Made by a program: the position numbers and the translations under genes. Shown piece after piece: positions 33,040 to 42,437 of a stretch of DNA of 64,000 nucleotides. The notes beneath the pieces were generated by a model. It was given only the letters and a program-made list of their open reading frames with translations. It was not told where the DNA came from and did not search any database. The stretch is taken from the NCBI GenBank assembly GCA_021827645.1, contig JAKAVA010000060.1, positions 61,771 through 125,770 on the forward strand. Reading direction: 5' to 3'. How positions within the stretch are numbered: the stretch's first letter is position 1; each line of letters starts with the position of its first letter. Source of the stretch: Planctomycetota bacterium (GTDB lineage: Bacteria; Planctomycetota; Phycisphaerae; WQYP01).

Positions 33040-34689
33040 TTATTTTCCGCCCTGAAATCCCACCCACTGCTGACGGACAACGATCGGCACATACCCGATC
33101 GCCAGCCGCCGTGGGGGCGTCACAATCTGCGCCGGATCGAGATAGGCCAGCGAACCGCGAGTCGGAGGCGGGAGATATTGTTTATTTTTTGTCCATACGC
33201 GTTCGATCAGATCGAAACGCTTCTGCATTTTATTGCGTTCAGCCTGACTGAGATCGGCGTGGAGCAGCGCGGGTTGATCCTCAAAGCGATACCAGTAATA
33301 CGTAAGCTCCGAGCCGTCACTCAGGTGGGCATAGAACGGCCCCGCCGCCGGGCCGGGATGCCAGTAGGCACTATCGCGATTACGCGGCGTGGTGTAAGGC
33401 TTAAGCAATTGCCCGAACCGAGGATAAAATTTCCGCAGCGGGTAGAAATTGACTTGCTTGAGACCCGTTGAATCGGGGACTTCACTGGATCGCACGGCCT
33501 GCCACGCATAGCGCCGGCCAACATGCACAAGTCGATAATATCGCGGAAGCAAAGCTCGAAATCCGTCATTCCCATCGTGCACAAGTCCGGGATTCCAAGT
33601 AAAGCCATAAGATGTCGGCGTGGCGAGAAAAGCTTTGGCCAACATCGGCCACGGCAGGCTGGGCTGCTGAGCCTTTGGAGTATGATCGGCGTAGAGTTTC
33701 CAAGTGGACCAGACGTTCCGATTAAATTTTACCACAAACCCCTTTTTCAGGCTCAGCCTGCCACTGACCGGAGGCCCACCATGGAACCAGGCTTCGACCG
33801 GGCCCCAGAGGGCACTGCGCTTGTAGCTGGTCAGTTCATTGAGCACAACCGAATGGCCGTTACGGTCGGCGGGAAAAGATACCTGGCCGAGACGTGCGTA
33901 GGTTCCCGCTTTGGTCCGGCTCACGGCTGCCGGTAAATACTGCGTTTCCATTTGAAATGCCTTATTTGCACGTGACCAGCGTGAATCAAGCAGTTTGCCG
34001 ATGAGCCGAGGGTGTCTCACCGCCTGGCTATTCCAGAAATAAGGTGTGACGAAACAGACCGGTCCTTTGAAATTGTGGGTATTGAGAAATAATGTCCAGC
34101 AGTGATTACCCATCGGAATTTTTTTACCGTCGGTCGTTGCCTGCGGATCGGTCAGCGGCAGCGGGAAGTACCCGTAACCAAAAAGCTGGCCATTAACGCC
34201 CGGCTTGAGGGTAAGACCATCCGGCGGAAAGAGGAGCCAGGGGCTGAGTTGTGCGATGCCGTAAAGTCCTCGCGGATGGCTCCAAGTGCCGCTGCCGTTA
34301 CCCGGCGCGTTGGCGATGGCATGAAAGTTATATGCCACGCCGCCAAGACGAAACTTGGGTGCGGCGGTGGGGAATCGCGTGCCTCGCCACCAACCGAGAC
34401 CTCCTTCGATATCCGAATAAAGATGTTGCGGCGGACGACCTTTGTACTGGGCCGCCATCCAGGTTCCGAACAGTCCCGATTGAAACTGATTACCCGGATA
34501 ACGAAGGAGCAACGGCCAGGCAGCGGTATACATGGAGAAGCCGCCGTCATAAATTCTCGGCACCTGATGAAATTTTTTCGGCACAATCATGTAACCATTG
34601 GCCTGTGATCGAGGAAGTGTTGCCGCCGGTACCGTCGATGCCGACAGGGCGAGGGCGATGCCTGATGCAACAAGAGCCATCGATTTCAT
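33040..34689 (-). CDS. Secreted protein of unknown function, copy B of a tandem duplicate
   Basis: The product is 549 aa, co-linear with copy A. The few amino-acid changes seen include MKSMALVASGIALALS against MKSVALVASGMVLALS in the signal peptide, PKKFHQV against PTKFHQV, and FQGGK against FHGGK at the C-terminus. Each copy has its own upstream region, so they may be expressed under different conditions. It lies 269 bp upstream of copy A on the same strand. Confidence 0.8.
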   Translation of the reverse strand: MKSMALVASGIALALSASTVPAATLPRSQANGYMIVPKKFHQVPRIYDGGFSMYTAAWPLLLRYPGNQFQSGLFGTWMAAQYKGRPPQHLYSDIEGGLGWWRGTRFPTAAPKFRLGGVAYNFHAIANAPGNGSGTWSHPRGLYGIAQLSPWLLFPPDGLTLKPGVNGQLFGYGYFPLPLTDPQATTDGKKIPMGNHCWTLFLNTHNFKGPVCFVTPYFWNSQAVRHPRLIGKLLDSRWSRANKAFQMETQYLPAAVSRTKAGTYARLGQVSFPADRNGHSVVLNELTSYKRSALWGPVEAWFHGGPPVSGRLSLKKGFVVKFNRNVWSTWKLYADHTPKAQQPSLPWPMLAKAFLATPTSYGFTWNPGLVHDGNDGFRALLPRYYRLVHVGRRYAWQAVRSSEVPDSTGLKQVNFYPLRKFYPRFGQLLKPYTTPRNRDSAYWHPGPAAGPFYAHLSDGSELTYYWYRFEDQPALLHADLSQAERNKMQKRFDLIERVWTKNKQYLPPPTRGSLAYLDPAQIVTPPRRLAIGYVPIVVRQQWVGFQGGK

Positions 34690-35305
34690 TTGCCATATCC
34701 TTTATATAATGTGCTGACACAAAGGTTTTGCGCGAAACCTGAAATCGACGACCTTACAGACCCGCATTTACCTGAATGCACTCCGCAAATGTTAACAATA
34801 ACCATTAAATTGAATGCGTCAAACGGGTCACTCTTAAAAGTTGTAGACGCAGAAACAGTGGCAGCGTGCAGCTCCCCGCCCCGGGGCACGAGATGTCAAT
34901 TCGCGACTGCGGATAAATTGTAAACTTAAATAAATCTTAAAATTTTTCCAGATTTTACTTGCGTACCGGTTGCTTATGTAGTACCCTCCTATCAATCTGT
35001 GGTTATCCGCCGTTGGAAGCGGAACTGCGAATCATCCCCGAGTCGCTCGTTAACGGATTTTGTGGCGGGCGGCAGGGCCATCGCAGAGAGCAAGGTAATA
35101 GTGATGAATGTGTAGCAGGGAAGAGTTTTGATGGATGTCCGTGCACATCCATCAAAACGGAGACGGCAAGCATACGCACTGCTTTCTGAGTTTTAACCGC
35201 CGAAAATCTTGCCCGTGCGGATTGGCATGGGATGTTCGACGCGGGTGAATAGCGAGGGGTCGGGAAAATCTAAACCGTGCTAATGAAGGAGGGTTTGCGG
35301 TCGCC
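34690..35305. other. Gene-free region between copy B and the PEP-CTERM gene
   Basis: About 615 bp between divergent genes. It includes the upstream region of copy B, an AT-rich stretch (about 34918-34960) and the perfect hairpin at 35125-35158. No supported gene. Confidence 0.4.
35125..35158 (+). terminator. Perfect 14-bp stem hairpin in the PEP-CTERM leader region
   Basis: GTTTTGATGGATGT pairs exactly with ACATCCATCAAAAC around the 6-nt loop CCGTGC. It is 148 bp before the PEP-CTERM start codon. It is followed by CGGAGACGG, not by a U-run, so it may be a leader structure or attenuator rather than a plain terminator. Confidence 0.5.
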
Positions 35306-36247
35306 ATGGCGGCTGCGTGTACAGTGCTGGGGGCTCACTCTCGGGAGGTGCGGGCAAGCATTCCCTATTTTCAAGGATTTGAAACCAACACCAGCGGCTG
35401 GTTTACGCAAGCAACGTCCTCAATAGGGGCCGCCTCGATCACGCGGTACAAATCTGGTGACCCATCATCGCCTGTCGGTGCGATCAACGCGGCCTCGGGC
35501 AGCTACTACGCCGTTATTAAAAATGCGGAGAATACGTATAGCAACAACTTCTCCGGCAATGGGGGCTACAGTGCCTTCGGCTATCCTGCGGCTCCGGCAC
35601 CATCGGACGAGGTATATCCCGGTGCGTTCACCCAGTCCGTCAGCCTCTACGTCGCGCCGTCGGTCTGGGCGCCACCAAGCAATACGAGCGTCTCTGCCTT
35701 CTGGATTGACATGGCTCCCGCCGCCAGCGCCGCCGCCGGCAGCTATGCCGGACAGCCGCTCTTTGGCGGAGCCGGGTACGCAACCGGTTCTAATGGCGGC
35801 ACCGCTGAGAATGATTTCGCATTTAATGTTCCGACAAAGGGTACAGTTCAAATCAACGGCCTTGACAGTGCCCAGCATCCCATCACCACCATCACGCAGG
35901 ATGGCTGGTATACCTTTGCGATCACATACTCCAAAGGAACCGACGGATATGTTCAAGAGGCCTTAGATGTATACGACAACAGCGGCAAATTGCTTTCCGG
36001 CGAAACGCCGCAATTGTTCGATCTGACGCCAGCCAATACGGGTACCACATTGGGTGTGCCCAATGCTTACCTCGGCGGCCCGGATTATATCTGGTTCACC
36101 GTCTGGCAGAATGGGTTTGCCAATGACAGCTTGGCCATTGATAACGTAACGGCCACCCCTGAGCCGGCTTCCCTGGCCCTGCTGGGTGTTGCCGGTGTCG
36201 GCACACTGCTCGTCCTACGCCGACGGAAGCAGCCGACAAACGCGTAA
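35306..36247 (+). CDS. PEP-CTERM sorting-domain surface protein
   Basis: The product is 313 aa. The C-terminus has the exosortase signal: PEPASLALLGVAGVGTLL then the basic tail VLRRRKQ. The mature part begins SIPYFQGFETNTSGWF and is Ser/Ala/Gly-rich with beta-strand character, typical of exported matrix or appendage proteins. The ATG at 35306 follows the SD GAAGGAGGG by about 12 nt. The hydrophobic stretch (AAACTVLGA) is short and continues upstream in the same frame as GGFAVA without a standard start codon, so the annotated signal peptide is odd. No exosortase gene is in the window. Confidence 0.82.
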   Translation: MAAACTVLGAHSREVRASIPYFQGFETNTSGWFTQATSSIGAASITRYKSGDPSSPVGAINAASGSYYAVIKNAENTYSNNFSGNGGYSAFGYPAAPAPSDEVYPGAFTQSVSLYVAPSVWAPPSNTSVSAFWIDMAPAASAAAGSYAGQPLFGGAGYATGSNGGTAENDFAFNVPTKGTVQINGLDSAQHPITTITQDGWYTFAITYSKGTDGYVQEALDVYDNSGKLLSGETPQLFDLTPANTGTTLGVPNAYLGGPDYIWFTVWQNGFANDSLAIDNVTATPEPASLALLGVAGVGTLLVLRRRKQPTNA

Positions 36248-36459
36248 AACTTCGTCATGCCCTGGTCGCGACTCGTGCGGCCGGGGCGACGGCAAGATGG
36301 TGGGCCTACCGGCCACATGCCCTCGGGCTGGCAATTTTGCAGGGCGCCGTAAGGTTTTCCGGACGGTACTATGGTATTTCTAATGTATGACATGGAGAAC
36401 CAGGCTCCCAGCTGCGGGGCCGGATCGTAGAGCGTCCAGATCACCCCGACGGAGGTTCC
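36248..36459. other. Intergenic region after the PEP-CTERM gene
   Basis: About 210 bp between the convergent PEP-CTERM gene and the sdh region. It contains no gene and no obvious U-tailed terminator. Confidence 0.35.
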
Positions 36460-36660
36460 CTACTTGAGGGAGACGCCCTCGCGTAGCGATACCAAGGAGG
36501 CGAGATCATGTTTGTGACGGATGGCGAGCTTGATGGCCTGTATTTCATCGGGTGAGCAACGGGAGAGATTGGCGATGGTACGATAGCGAGGATAGGCTAC
36601 CAGTTCAGCGGAGATCCATGCCGACTCTGGAACGTCGAAGGTCAGCGGCAGGGACGGAGA
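36460..36660 (-). pseudogene. 66-codon open frame continuing in phase after the sdhB stop; possible gene remnant
   Basis: Immediately after the TAA of sdhB the same frame stays open for 66 codons, with no ATG, GTG or TTG at its start. It reads well as protein: FDVPESAWISAELVAYPRYR, then LSRCSPDEIQAIKLAIRHKH and LASLVSLREGVSLK. It could be the decayed 3' end of another gene brought next to sdhB, or a chance frame. I do not recognise the family. Confidence 0.3.
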
Positions 36661-37440
36661 TTATTTTCCAAAAAACTTCTTGATGGAATAGACGGTCGCG
36701 GCTCGTCCGATGACACCGATGCTCTCGGTAAGTGGAATATCTTTCGGACACACTTTGACGCAATTCTGCGCGTTGCCGCAATCCGTAATCCCACCATCCC
36801 CCATCAACACCTCCATGCGTGCATCTTTATCCTTCTGGCCATTGGGGTGCATATTGTAGTACCGGGCGATGGAGAATATCTGCGCCCCGACGAAGGCATT
36901 ATCGCGTGTAAATTGCGGGCATGCTTCAAGACACGAGCCGCAGGTCATGCATCGGGAAAGGGGATACATGATCTCCTGTTCTTCAGGTGTTATTTTGGGG
37001 CCGGGGCCGAGATTAAATGTTCCGTCAATGGGTATCCAAGCTTTGATGCGTTTGAGATTTTCAAACATGCGGGAGCGGTCAACAACCAGATCGCGGATTA
37101 CAGGGAATTTGGTCATGGGCTCAATGGTGATGGGTTCGCCGGGGTTCTGGGCCTGAATCTTGCGAATGAGCGTCGAGCAGGCCTGCCGCACCCGGCCGTT
37201 GATCACCATCGTACAACTGCCGCAGACCTCTTCGAGACAACTCGCCTCGTACGCCGGCGGCGCCACTTTCGTGCCCTGAGCGGTAACCGGATTGGCGGAG
37301 ATCGACCGAAGCAGGGAGGTCACATTACTACTTTCGGAACAGGGGACCTCAAAATTCTGCCAGTAGGGTTGAGAATCCGGGGTATCCTGCCGGAGGATAT
37401 TGAGTTTGACGGTTTTTGGGGTATCAGCCGGGGTGATCAT
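36661..37440 (-). CDS. sdhB: Succinate dehydrogenase iron-sulfur subunit
   Basis: The product is 259 aa. The [2Fe-2S] domain shows CLEEVCGSCTMVINGRVRQAC; the [4Fe-4S]/[3Fe-4S] domain shows CMTCGSCLEACPQF and CGNAQNCVKVCPKDIPL. These link the flavin subunit to the quinone site. The order sdhC-sdhA-sdhB and the protein sizes match the Bacillus/epsilon-type (single cytochrome b subunit) enzyme rather than the E. coli type. It starts 23 bp after sdhA. Confidence 0.97.
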   Translation of the reverse strand: MITPADTPKTVKLNILRQDTPDSQPYWQNFEVPCSESSNVTSLLRSISANPVTAQGTKVAPPAYEASCLEEVCGSCTMVINGRVRQACSTLIRKIQAQNPGEPITIEPMTKFPVIRDLVVDRSRMFENLKRIKAWIPIDGTFNLGPGPKITPEEQEIMYPLSRCMTCGSCLEACPQFTRDNAFVGAQIFSIARYYNMHPNGQKDKDARMEVLMGDGGITDCGNAQNCVKVCPKDIPLTESIGVIGRAATVYSIKKFFGK

Positions 37441-37463
37441 CGTTCATCCTCTCAAATACTGAT

Positions 37464-39392
37464 TCAGTGGGCCGCTGCCAGAGGCTCCTTCGTTCCTTCG
37501 GGTGCAGCCGGAGCCGTCACCTTTCCATAATTGCGAGCCCTGGGAGCAACCAGTGATACATCGACGGGTTCATAAGAAAGCACCGCTTTGCCATCCACAT
37601 AGGAGACAAGCGTGGTCTTAAGCCAGTGCTCGTCATCGCGTGGCAGGGATCGCTGATCCAGAGGCAAATCGTGCCGCTCCATGAGTTCATCAGGAATTTT
37701 GAAATGCGAACCGCGAGATTCATCCCGTGCCAGTGCCGCCATGGTGATGGCTTCGCTGAGCAGCATCATATCCCAACAGGCTCGGGCAAAAGCTAGAGAC
37801 TGATTATTCCAAAGTCCCGAGTCGGGCAGGCCGAGATTATTCTGAAAGCGGTCTTTCAGCGATTCAATGAGTTCGAGCGTCTGCCGCAGTTTGGAATTGC
37901 AGCGGATGATGGTTACATTGTCGCTCATCGCCCTGCCGAGTTCGCGATGGAGCATATACGGATTGTCCGAGCCTTTGGAGTTCAAGAGCCGTGTCTGCGC
38001 CGCTTTCTGTTTTTCCACGGCAGTATCGTAAAGCTGCTGGCTCTGATCGGCGACGGGCGGACGGGATTCAATGAACTTTCGGATTCCCGGCGCCATGAAA
38101 AGCCCGGTGAATATGCAGGAAAGAAGTGAATTGGCACCAAGCCGATTGGCACCGTGATACTGATAATCTGCCTCGCCGGCGGCATAGAGGCCGGTGATGT
38201 TGGTCATCTGGTTACGGGGATCGGCTTTTTTCAGACCGCCGGTCTTGTCATCCCGTGCGAAATCCACCCAGAGCCCCCCCATGGAATAATGCACTGCGGG
38301 ATAAATCTTCATCGGCTCAAGGAGAGGATCAACGCCCCGGAATTTTTTATATATTTCCAATATACCGCCCAGCTTGCGCTTGAGCGTTTCATACGGGATG
38401 CCGGTCGCCTTTTCGGTCAGGTCCAGATAGACCATCTGCCCGCCGCCAATCCCGTACCCCTGTTCGCAGATGTAGAATATTTCACGCGTGGCGATATCGC
38501 GGGGGACGATGTTTTTGTATTTGGGGTAGAGGCGCTCGAGAAAATAGTCCCGCTCAGCTTCTGGAATGTCATTGGGATGACGGGTATCGTTGCGTTTTTT
38601 GGGCACCCAGAGACGGCCCCCTTCGCCACGAGCAGATTCGCTCATCAGGCGGCATTTATCCTCGCCGGGGATGGCGGTCGGGTGCACCTGCACAAATTCG
38701 GGATTGCCCAACTTCGCGCCGATCTGATAGCACCGAGCCGTACCTGAACCTGTGCAGATGATGCTCATGGTACTCTGGCCGAAAAGCAGCCCGTTGCCAC
38801 CGGTCGCCATCACCACAGCGTCCGCCCGAAACGATCGTATCTGCATGGTGCGCATATCCTGAGCCACGATACCGACGCAGCGACCCTCGGGATCCATAAC
38901 GGGGGCTAAAAATTCCCAGAATTCATATTTGGTGATATGCCCCTGCACCTCATGATGACGCACCTGTTCATCCAACGCGTAGAGAAGCTGCTGGCCGGTG
39001 GTGGCGCCGGCGTAGAACGTTCGCTTATAGAGCGAACCGCCGAAGAGCCGCAGGTCGCGGTTCCCTTCCGGTGTACGGCTGAAAGGCACGCCCATGCGGT
39101 CAAGCATGTCGATAATGGAGGGAGCCATGCGGGCCATTTCAAGGACGGGAGGTTGATTGGCGAGAAAATCGCCACCGAAGACCGTTTCGTCAAAATGCTC
39201 CCACTCGCTGTACCCCTGCTGCCGGGCAACGTCATTGCACGCGTTGATTCCCCCCTGAGCGCAGACGCTGTGAGACCGTTTGACCGGCACCAGCGAGAAT
39301 AAATCGACAGCCACGCCCTCTTCGGCAAGTTTCATCGAGGTGGAGAGTCCGGCCAATCCGCCGCCGACAACTATCACCCGTTTATGCGACAT
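37464..39392 (-). CDS. sdhA: Succinate dehydrogenase/fumarate reductase flavoprotein subunit
   Basis: The product is 642 aa from the ATG at 39392, which has GGAG 8 nt upstream; an earlier in-frame start at 39419 adds nine residues. FAD binding: VIVVGGGLAGLSTSMKLAE. The covalent-FAD His lies in RSHSVCAQGGINA. Substrate-binding elements include HYSMGGLWVDF and the capping region. It is of the long form found with SdhC cytochrome b558. It oxidises succinate to fumarate at the membrane. Central gene of the operon. Confidence 0.97.
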   Translation of the reverse strand: MSHKRVIVVGGGLAGLSTSMKLAEEGVAVDLFSLVPVKRSHSVCAQGGINACNDVARQQGYSEWEHFDETVFGGDFLANQPPVLEMARMAPSIIDMLDRMGVPFSRTPEGNRDLRLFGGSLYKRTFYAGATTGQQLLYALDEQVRHHEVQGHITKYEFWEFLAPVMDPEGRCVGIVAQDMRTMQIRSFRADAVVMATGGNGLLFGQSTMSIICTGSGTARCYQIGAKLGNPEFVQVHPTAIPGEDKCRLMSESARGEGGRLWVPKKRNDTRHPNDIPEAERDYFLERLYPKYKNIVPRDIATREIFYICEQGYGIGGGQMVYLDLTEKATGIPYETLKRKLGGILEIYKKFRGVDPLLEPMKIYPAVHYSMGGLWVDFARDDKTGGLKKADPRNQMTNITGLYAAGEADYQYHGANRLGANSLLSCIFTGLFMAPGIRKFIESRPPVADQSQQLYDTAVEKQKAAQTRLLNSKGSDNPYMLHRELGRAMSDNVTIIRCNSKLRQTLELIESLKDRFQNNLGLPDSGLWNNQSLAFARACWDMMLLSEAITMAALARDESRGSHFKIPDELMERHDLPLDQRSLPRDDEHWLKTTLVSYVDGKAVLSYEPVDVSLVAPRARNYGKVTAPAAPEGTKEPLAAAH

Positions 39393-39430
39393 ATGCATAT
39401 CTCCAACAGCTTGAGCCAAAAAAGCGCCGG

Positions 39431-40333
39431 TTACAGCGTTGTTTTTGCGGTGCGTGCCCTTAATACATAAGTGTAGGCGCCCTGATTAAGATCCGTCGGC
39501 CCGGCGTGGAGGGTTCTGTGGGGTAACGCCTCCACCATGACGCCGGAGTGCCTGCTCGGCACCGGACTGGGTTTACCCAACACCGTGACACCCAGCCAAG
39601 CCGTTGTTCCGATGATCCCGACGATAATGCCGACTGCGACGCATACGTTACCCCACTGCCGCTGAGCCTTCGCCGTAACCGTCAGGCCCCATGCGATGGC
39701 CGCCGTCCATAATCCGTTGGCCATATGATAAACGGCCGCCCATACGCCGAGCAGATAAAGTACATCCGAGAAGATATTAGCCCAGAACCATGGATTGTGG
39801 CTGTAGGGAGTTTTGATCGCATCGACGGTACTGCTGTATGCGAAGTTCATATGGAACCATGGAAAACTGGACAGAGCCGCCCAATGGGAAATATCGTAAA
39901 CCAATGCCAACCCCCAGCGGTGAAGCGTGGCGAGGTGATAGGCAAGGAATACCAGCAGGACTAATCCACTGATTCTCTGCAGCGTGTAGCGATAATTGCC
40001 GCCGTAGTTATAGTGAACCGCATTCCATTTGGCGCCGCGACCGGTGATATAAAGGCCATAGATCACGTGAATAAGCAGCGGCAGAAAAATAAAGGTAAAT
40101 TCCACGAACGCCAGGTTTGGCCCCAGAGCGTGAATGTCATTAACTTCCTGCTGGTAGGTCACGGGACTGAGGGTTGTGGCATTGACGGTCAGGTGAAATG
40201 CAACGAAAGCACCAAAGGCCAGGCCCGCCAGAGAGTGGATACGTCTGAGCCAAAAATGAACTTGACCCGATCGCGATGAATAATCGCCTGCAGGAGACCC
40301 TTTACTGACCGAACCCTCCGTAGCTGTTGTCAC
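39431..40333 (-). CDS. sdhC: Succinate dehydrogenase cytochrome b subunit (b558 type)
   Basis: The product is 300 aa with five hydrophobic segments, the size of the single-anchor cytochrome b subunit that replaces SdhC plus SdhD. His residues positioned for haem ligation occur in FVAFHLTVN, PLLIHVIYG, LVFLAYHLATLHRWG and VYHMANGLW. The N-terminus (SRSGQVHFWLRRIHSLAG) fits the family. It is the first gene of the operon, so the promoter lies in 40334-40442. Confidence 0.92.
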   Translation of the reverse strand: MTTATEGSVSKGSPAGDYSSRSGQVHFWLRRIHSLAGLAFGAFVAFHLTVNATTLSPVTYQQEVNDIHALGPNLAFVEFTFIFLPLLIHVIYGLYITGRGAKWNAVHYNYGGNYRYTLQRISGLVLLVFLAYHLATLHRWGLALVYDISHWAALSSFPWFHMNFAYSSTVDAIKTPYSHNPWFWANIFSDVLYLLGVWAAVYHMANGLWTAAIAWGLTVTAKAQRQWGNVCVAVGIIVGIIGTTAWLGVTVLGKPSPVPSRHSGVMVEALPHRTLHAGPTDLNQGAYTYVLRARTAKTTL

Positions 40334-40442
40334 AATCTGAACTCCATCAAATCGGCGTTTGCCCGACGCACGAACAACCTTGGATTCTAGAGGTGAATAA
40401 CCAAGGTATCAAGACGCATCCGCTGTTGCGTTGATGGATATC

Positions 40443-42437
40443 TTAATGTGCAGCATGATAATCCATCCGCGCAGCGATCTGCTTAAACTCAAACCATCGC
40501 AAATATCCCTCCTGAGCACTCAGCATGGCCAACGTCGCCCGGCCCAGAATATATGTATTTTTTAATTCATCGGCCGGTAGCGCATCAAAACTGCAGAGTT
40601 GCATCACCACAATGGTCAGGTAGCGATGGAGGATTACCGTCGCGGCAGGATGATGCAGTCCTGTAAAGGCGCCCGCCGCCAGCGCCGCGATATCCGCTTT
40701 CGTCAGGGTTGCATACGAGGTATTTTTTGCCCCGTGCAGATGGGCTTCGTACGCAAGATTGAAAGCGGTATTTACCAATTTTCGGCTGCGGAAAGAGAGT
40801 CCTTTGATTCGCCCCGGCACGGCCATTTCGGGTGAATTGGCCATACCCATATACACGGGACTAAGCGTCATGGGACGAAACACGCCCGAATTTTCGATCC
40901 GCAACCCATTGGCAGCAGCCGCCTTCTTCAAGCTTTCAATGGGCGCGACGGCGGCGAGTTTTGCGCTTTGACGCTCCAGGGTTTTGAAGGCCATGTAAAG
41001 TTGCGCGGCTCGAAGCACCTTCGTCTTCACTTGATTCAGGCTTGTCGGATCATGAGCGGGACTCACGGCGGTTATCCGGTAAACATACACATTGCCGGTG
41101 GTGCGATTGGTCAAGACCGGCCCCTGCCGCCCTACCTGCAGGTGCAGCAGCAGTCCATCCCCCTTGGAATGCGGGTCCAGTGCGCGAACCCGCAGAGCCA
41201 GATAGGCAATCCCCTCGGATTGAGGCAAAGCCCCCGGGGCGGTCAGTGCTTCCGAGAAATCGCCCAGATGTTGCAGCGAACCGGCTGTTGACCATTGGGT
41301 AATTCGACCGATCTGCGGCTTGTAGCCGAAGCGGGCTGCCAACTTATCCGCGATAGCGCTGTAGTTTGCCCATTGAGCCCGTGCAACAGGCTTGCGATAA
41401 CCCGTTGCCTCAAATGCTTTCCAAGGACGATTGGCCAGATGATTGGCCATGGATGCCATACGAACAAACATCGCCTGAATTTTTCTGTCGATCTGATCCT
41501 GTACCAAGCGAGCCTTGACGGCGTTGAAAGGCAGGTATTGGGCCGGAATTTTTTTCCCCTTGACGGTTTTAGCCGGTGTGACTTCAAAATCGCTTTTATG
41601 AGCCTCGTAGTAAGCGTAGGCTGCCGACACGTCCGCAAGATCCGGATGCATGGTCTTGGCAACGTCGGCGGCGCTGAATTTCATGTATTCAAGTTTAACT
41701 CGATTGGGATAACGAAAACCAAAGGGAAATCGGACCGATGCAATCTCAGGCGGTTTGGCGGTTCGATTTGGATCCCACGGCAGGACGGATTTATAGCGAC
41801 GATAAAGCATCTGCAAGAGTGCCGGACTCGGTTGGACATGATGCTGCTTGAGCCACTGGTGGGCCGTGAGTTTCACATACTGCACCTGAAGCCTGGTGTT
41901 GAAGCGGGTAATGTAGTGAAGCAGCTGAGGGCGACTGGGTATCACGGCGGTCTGCGCAGCAATTTGATGCATGCGGTCGACCATGCTCAGATCACCAAGG
42001 GCCTGCGCCACATTCTGAACCGCAAAACTGGAATTCGCCGTAACCGATGCGACAGCTCTATCAAACGCCTTGGTTCCCTGCATATCAGCGGGGAAACTAT
42101 TATCGGGCAGCAATCCGTATTGGTGGGCTTCCTTTACCAACAGGAAAAATTTAAGGGTCAGGTCTGAACGAGAACTGTTGCCTTGCCAGTCCATGTATTC
42201 TTCGGCAAATTGCGGATCATTCTGTGCCAACATCTTCAGCACATGCACATCAATTTGATACGGAACTAATTCGGTGTTGGTGACCGGCTTGCCACCCAAA
42301 TGACCAATAATCATGGTCGGCGTGCCGGAGCCTACGCCACTGGTATAGGCGTAACCGAGAAGAAAGGTGATCATCAGCAGAACGCCAAAAACCGCCATTA
42401 GCGGCTTGCTGTATTTACGCATCAAGGACATGGACAT
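40443..42437 (-). CDS. PpiD/SurA-like membrane-anchored periplasmic chaperone
   Basis: The product is 664 aa from the ATG at 42437. A short basic cytoplasmic end (SLMRKYSKP) and one transmembrane helix (LMAVFGVLLMITFLLGYAY) precede a large periplasmic part, as in PpiD/SurA_N-type proteins. GHLGGKPVTNTEL matches the strand that opens the SurA N-domain (I-x-G-x-x-V-t-x-x-E). The rest is helical with Ala/Lys-rich stretches. I cannot see a clear parvulin PPIase core, so it may be a chaperone without isomerase activity. It ends 110 bp before the sdhC start and could be co-transcribed with sdh. Confidence 0.7.
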   Translation of the reverse strand: MSMSLMRKYSKPLMAVFGVLLMITFLLGYAYTSGVGSGTPTMIIGHLGGKPVTNTELVPYQIDVHVLKMLAQNDPQFAEEYMDWQGNSSRSDLTLKFFLLVKEAHQYGLLPDNSFPADMQGTKAFDRAVASVTANSSFAVQNVAQALGDLSMVDRMHQIAAQTAVIPSRPQLLHYITRFNTRLQVQYVKLTAHQWLKQHHVQPSPALLQMLYRRYKSVLPWDPNRTAKPPEIASVRFPFGFRYPNRVKLEYMKFSAADVAKTMHPDLADVSAAYAYYEAHKSDFEVTPAKTVKGKKIPAQYLPFNAVKARLVQDQIDRKIQAMFVRMASMANHLANRPWKAFEATGYRKPVARAQWANYSAIADKLAARFGYKPQIGRITQWSTAGSLQHLGDFSEALTAPGALPQSEGIAYLALRVRALDPHSKGDGLLLHLQVGRQGPVLTNRTTGNVYVYRITAVSPAHDPTSLNQVKTKVLRAAQLYMAFKTLERQSAKLAAVAPIESLKKAAAANGLRIENSGVFRPMTLSPVYMGMANSPEMAVPGRIKGLSFRSRKLVNTAFNLAYEAHLHGAKNTSYATLTKADIAALAAGAFTGLHHPAATVILHRYLTIVVMQLCSFDALPADELKNTYILGRATLAMLSAQEGYLRWFEFKQIAARMDYHAAH

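Larger units (their letters stand above)
31117..34702 (-). repeat. Tandem gene duplication, two near-identical ~1.67-kb copies
   Basis: Copy A is at about 31117-32783 and copy B at about 33036-34702, in direct orientation. Differences within the coding part cluster near the two ends (five in the last ~100 bp, a handful in the first ~130 bp), while the central ~1.4 kb reads as identical. The upstream flanks (32784-32890 and 34703-34810) align but differ at many positions. The pattern suggests gene conversion of an older duplication. Confidence 0.85.
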
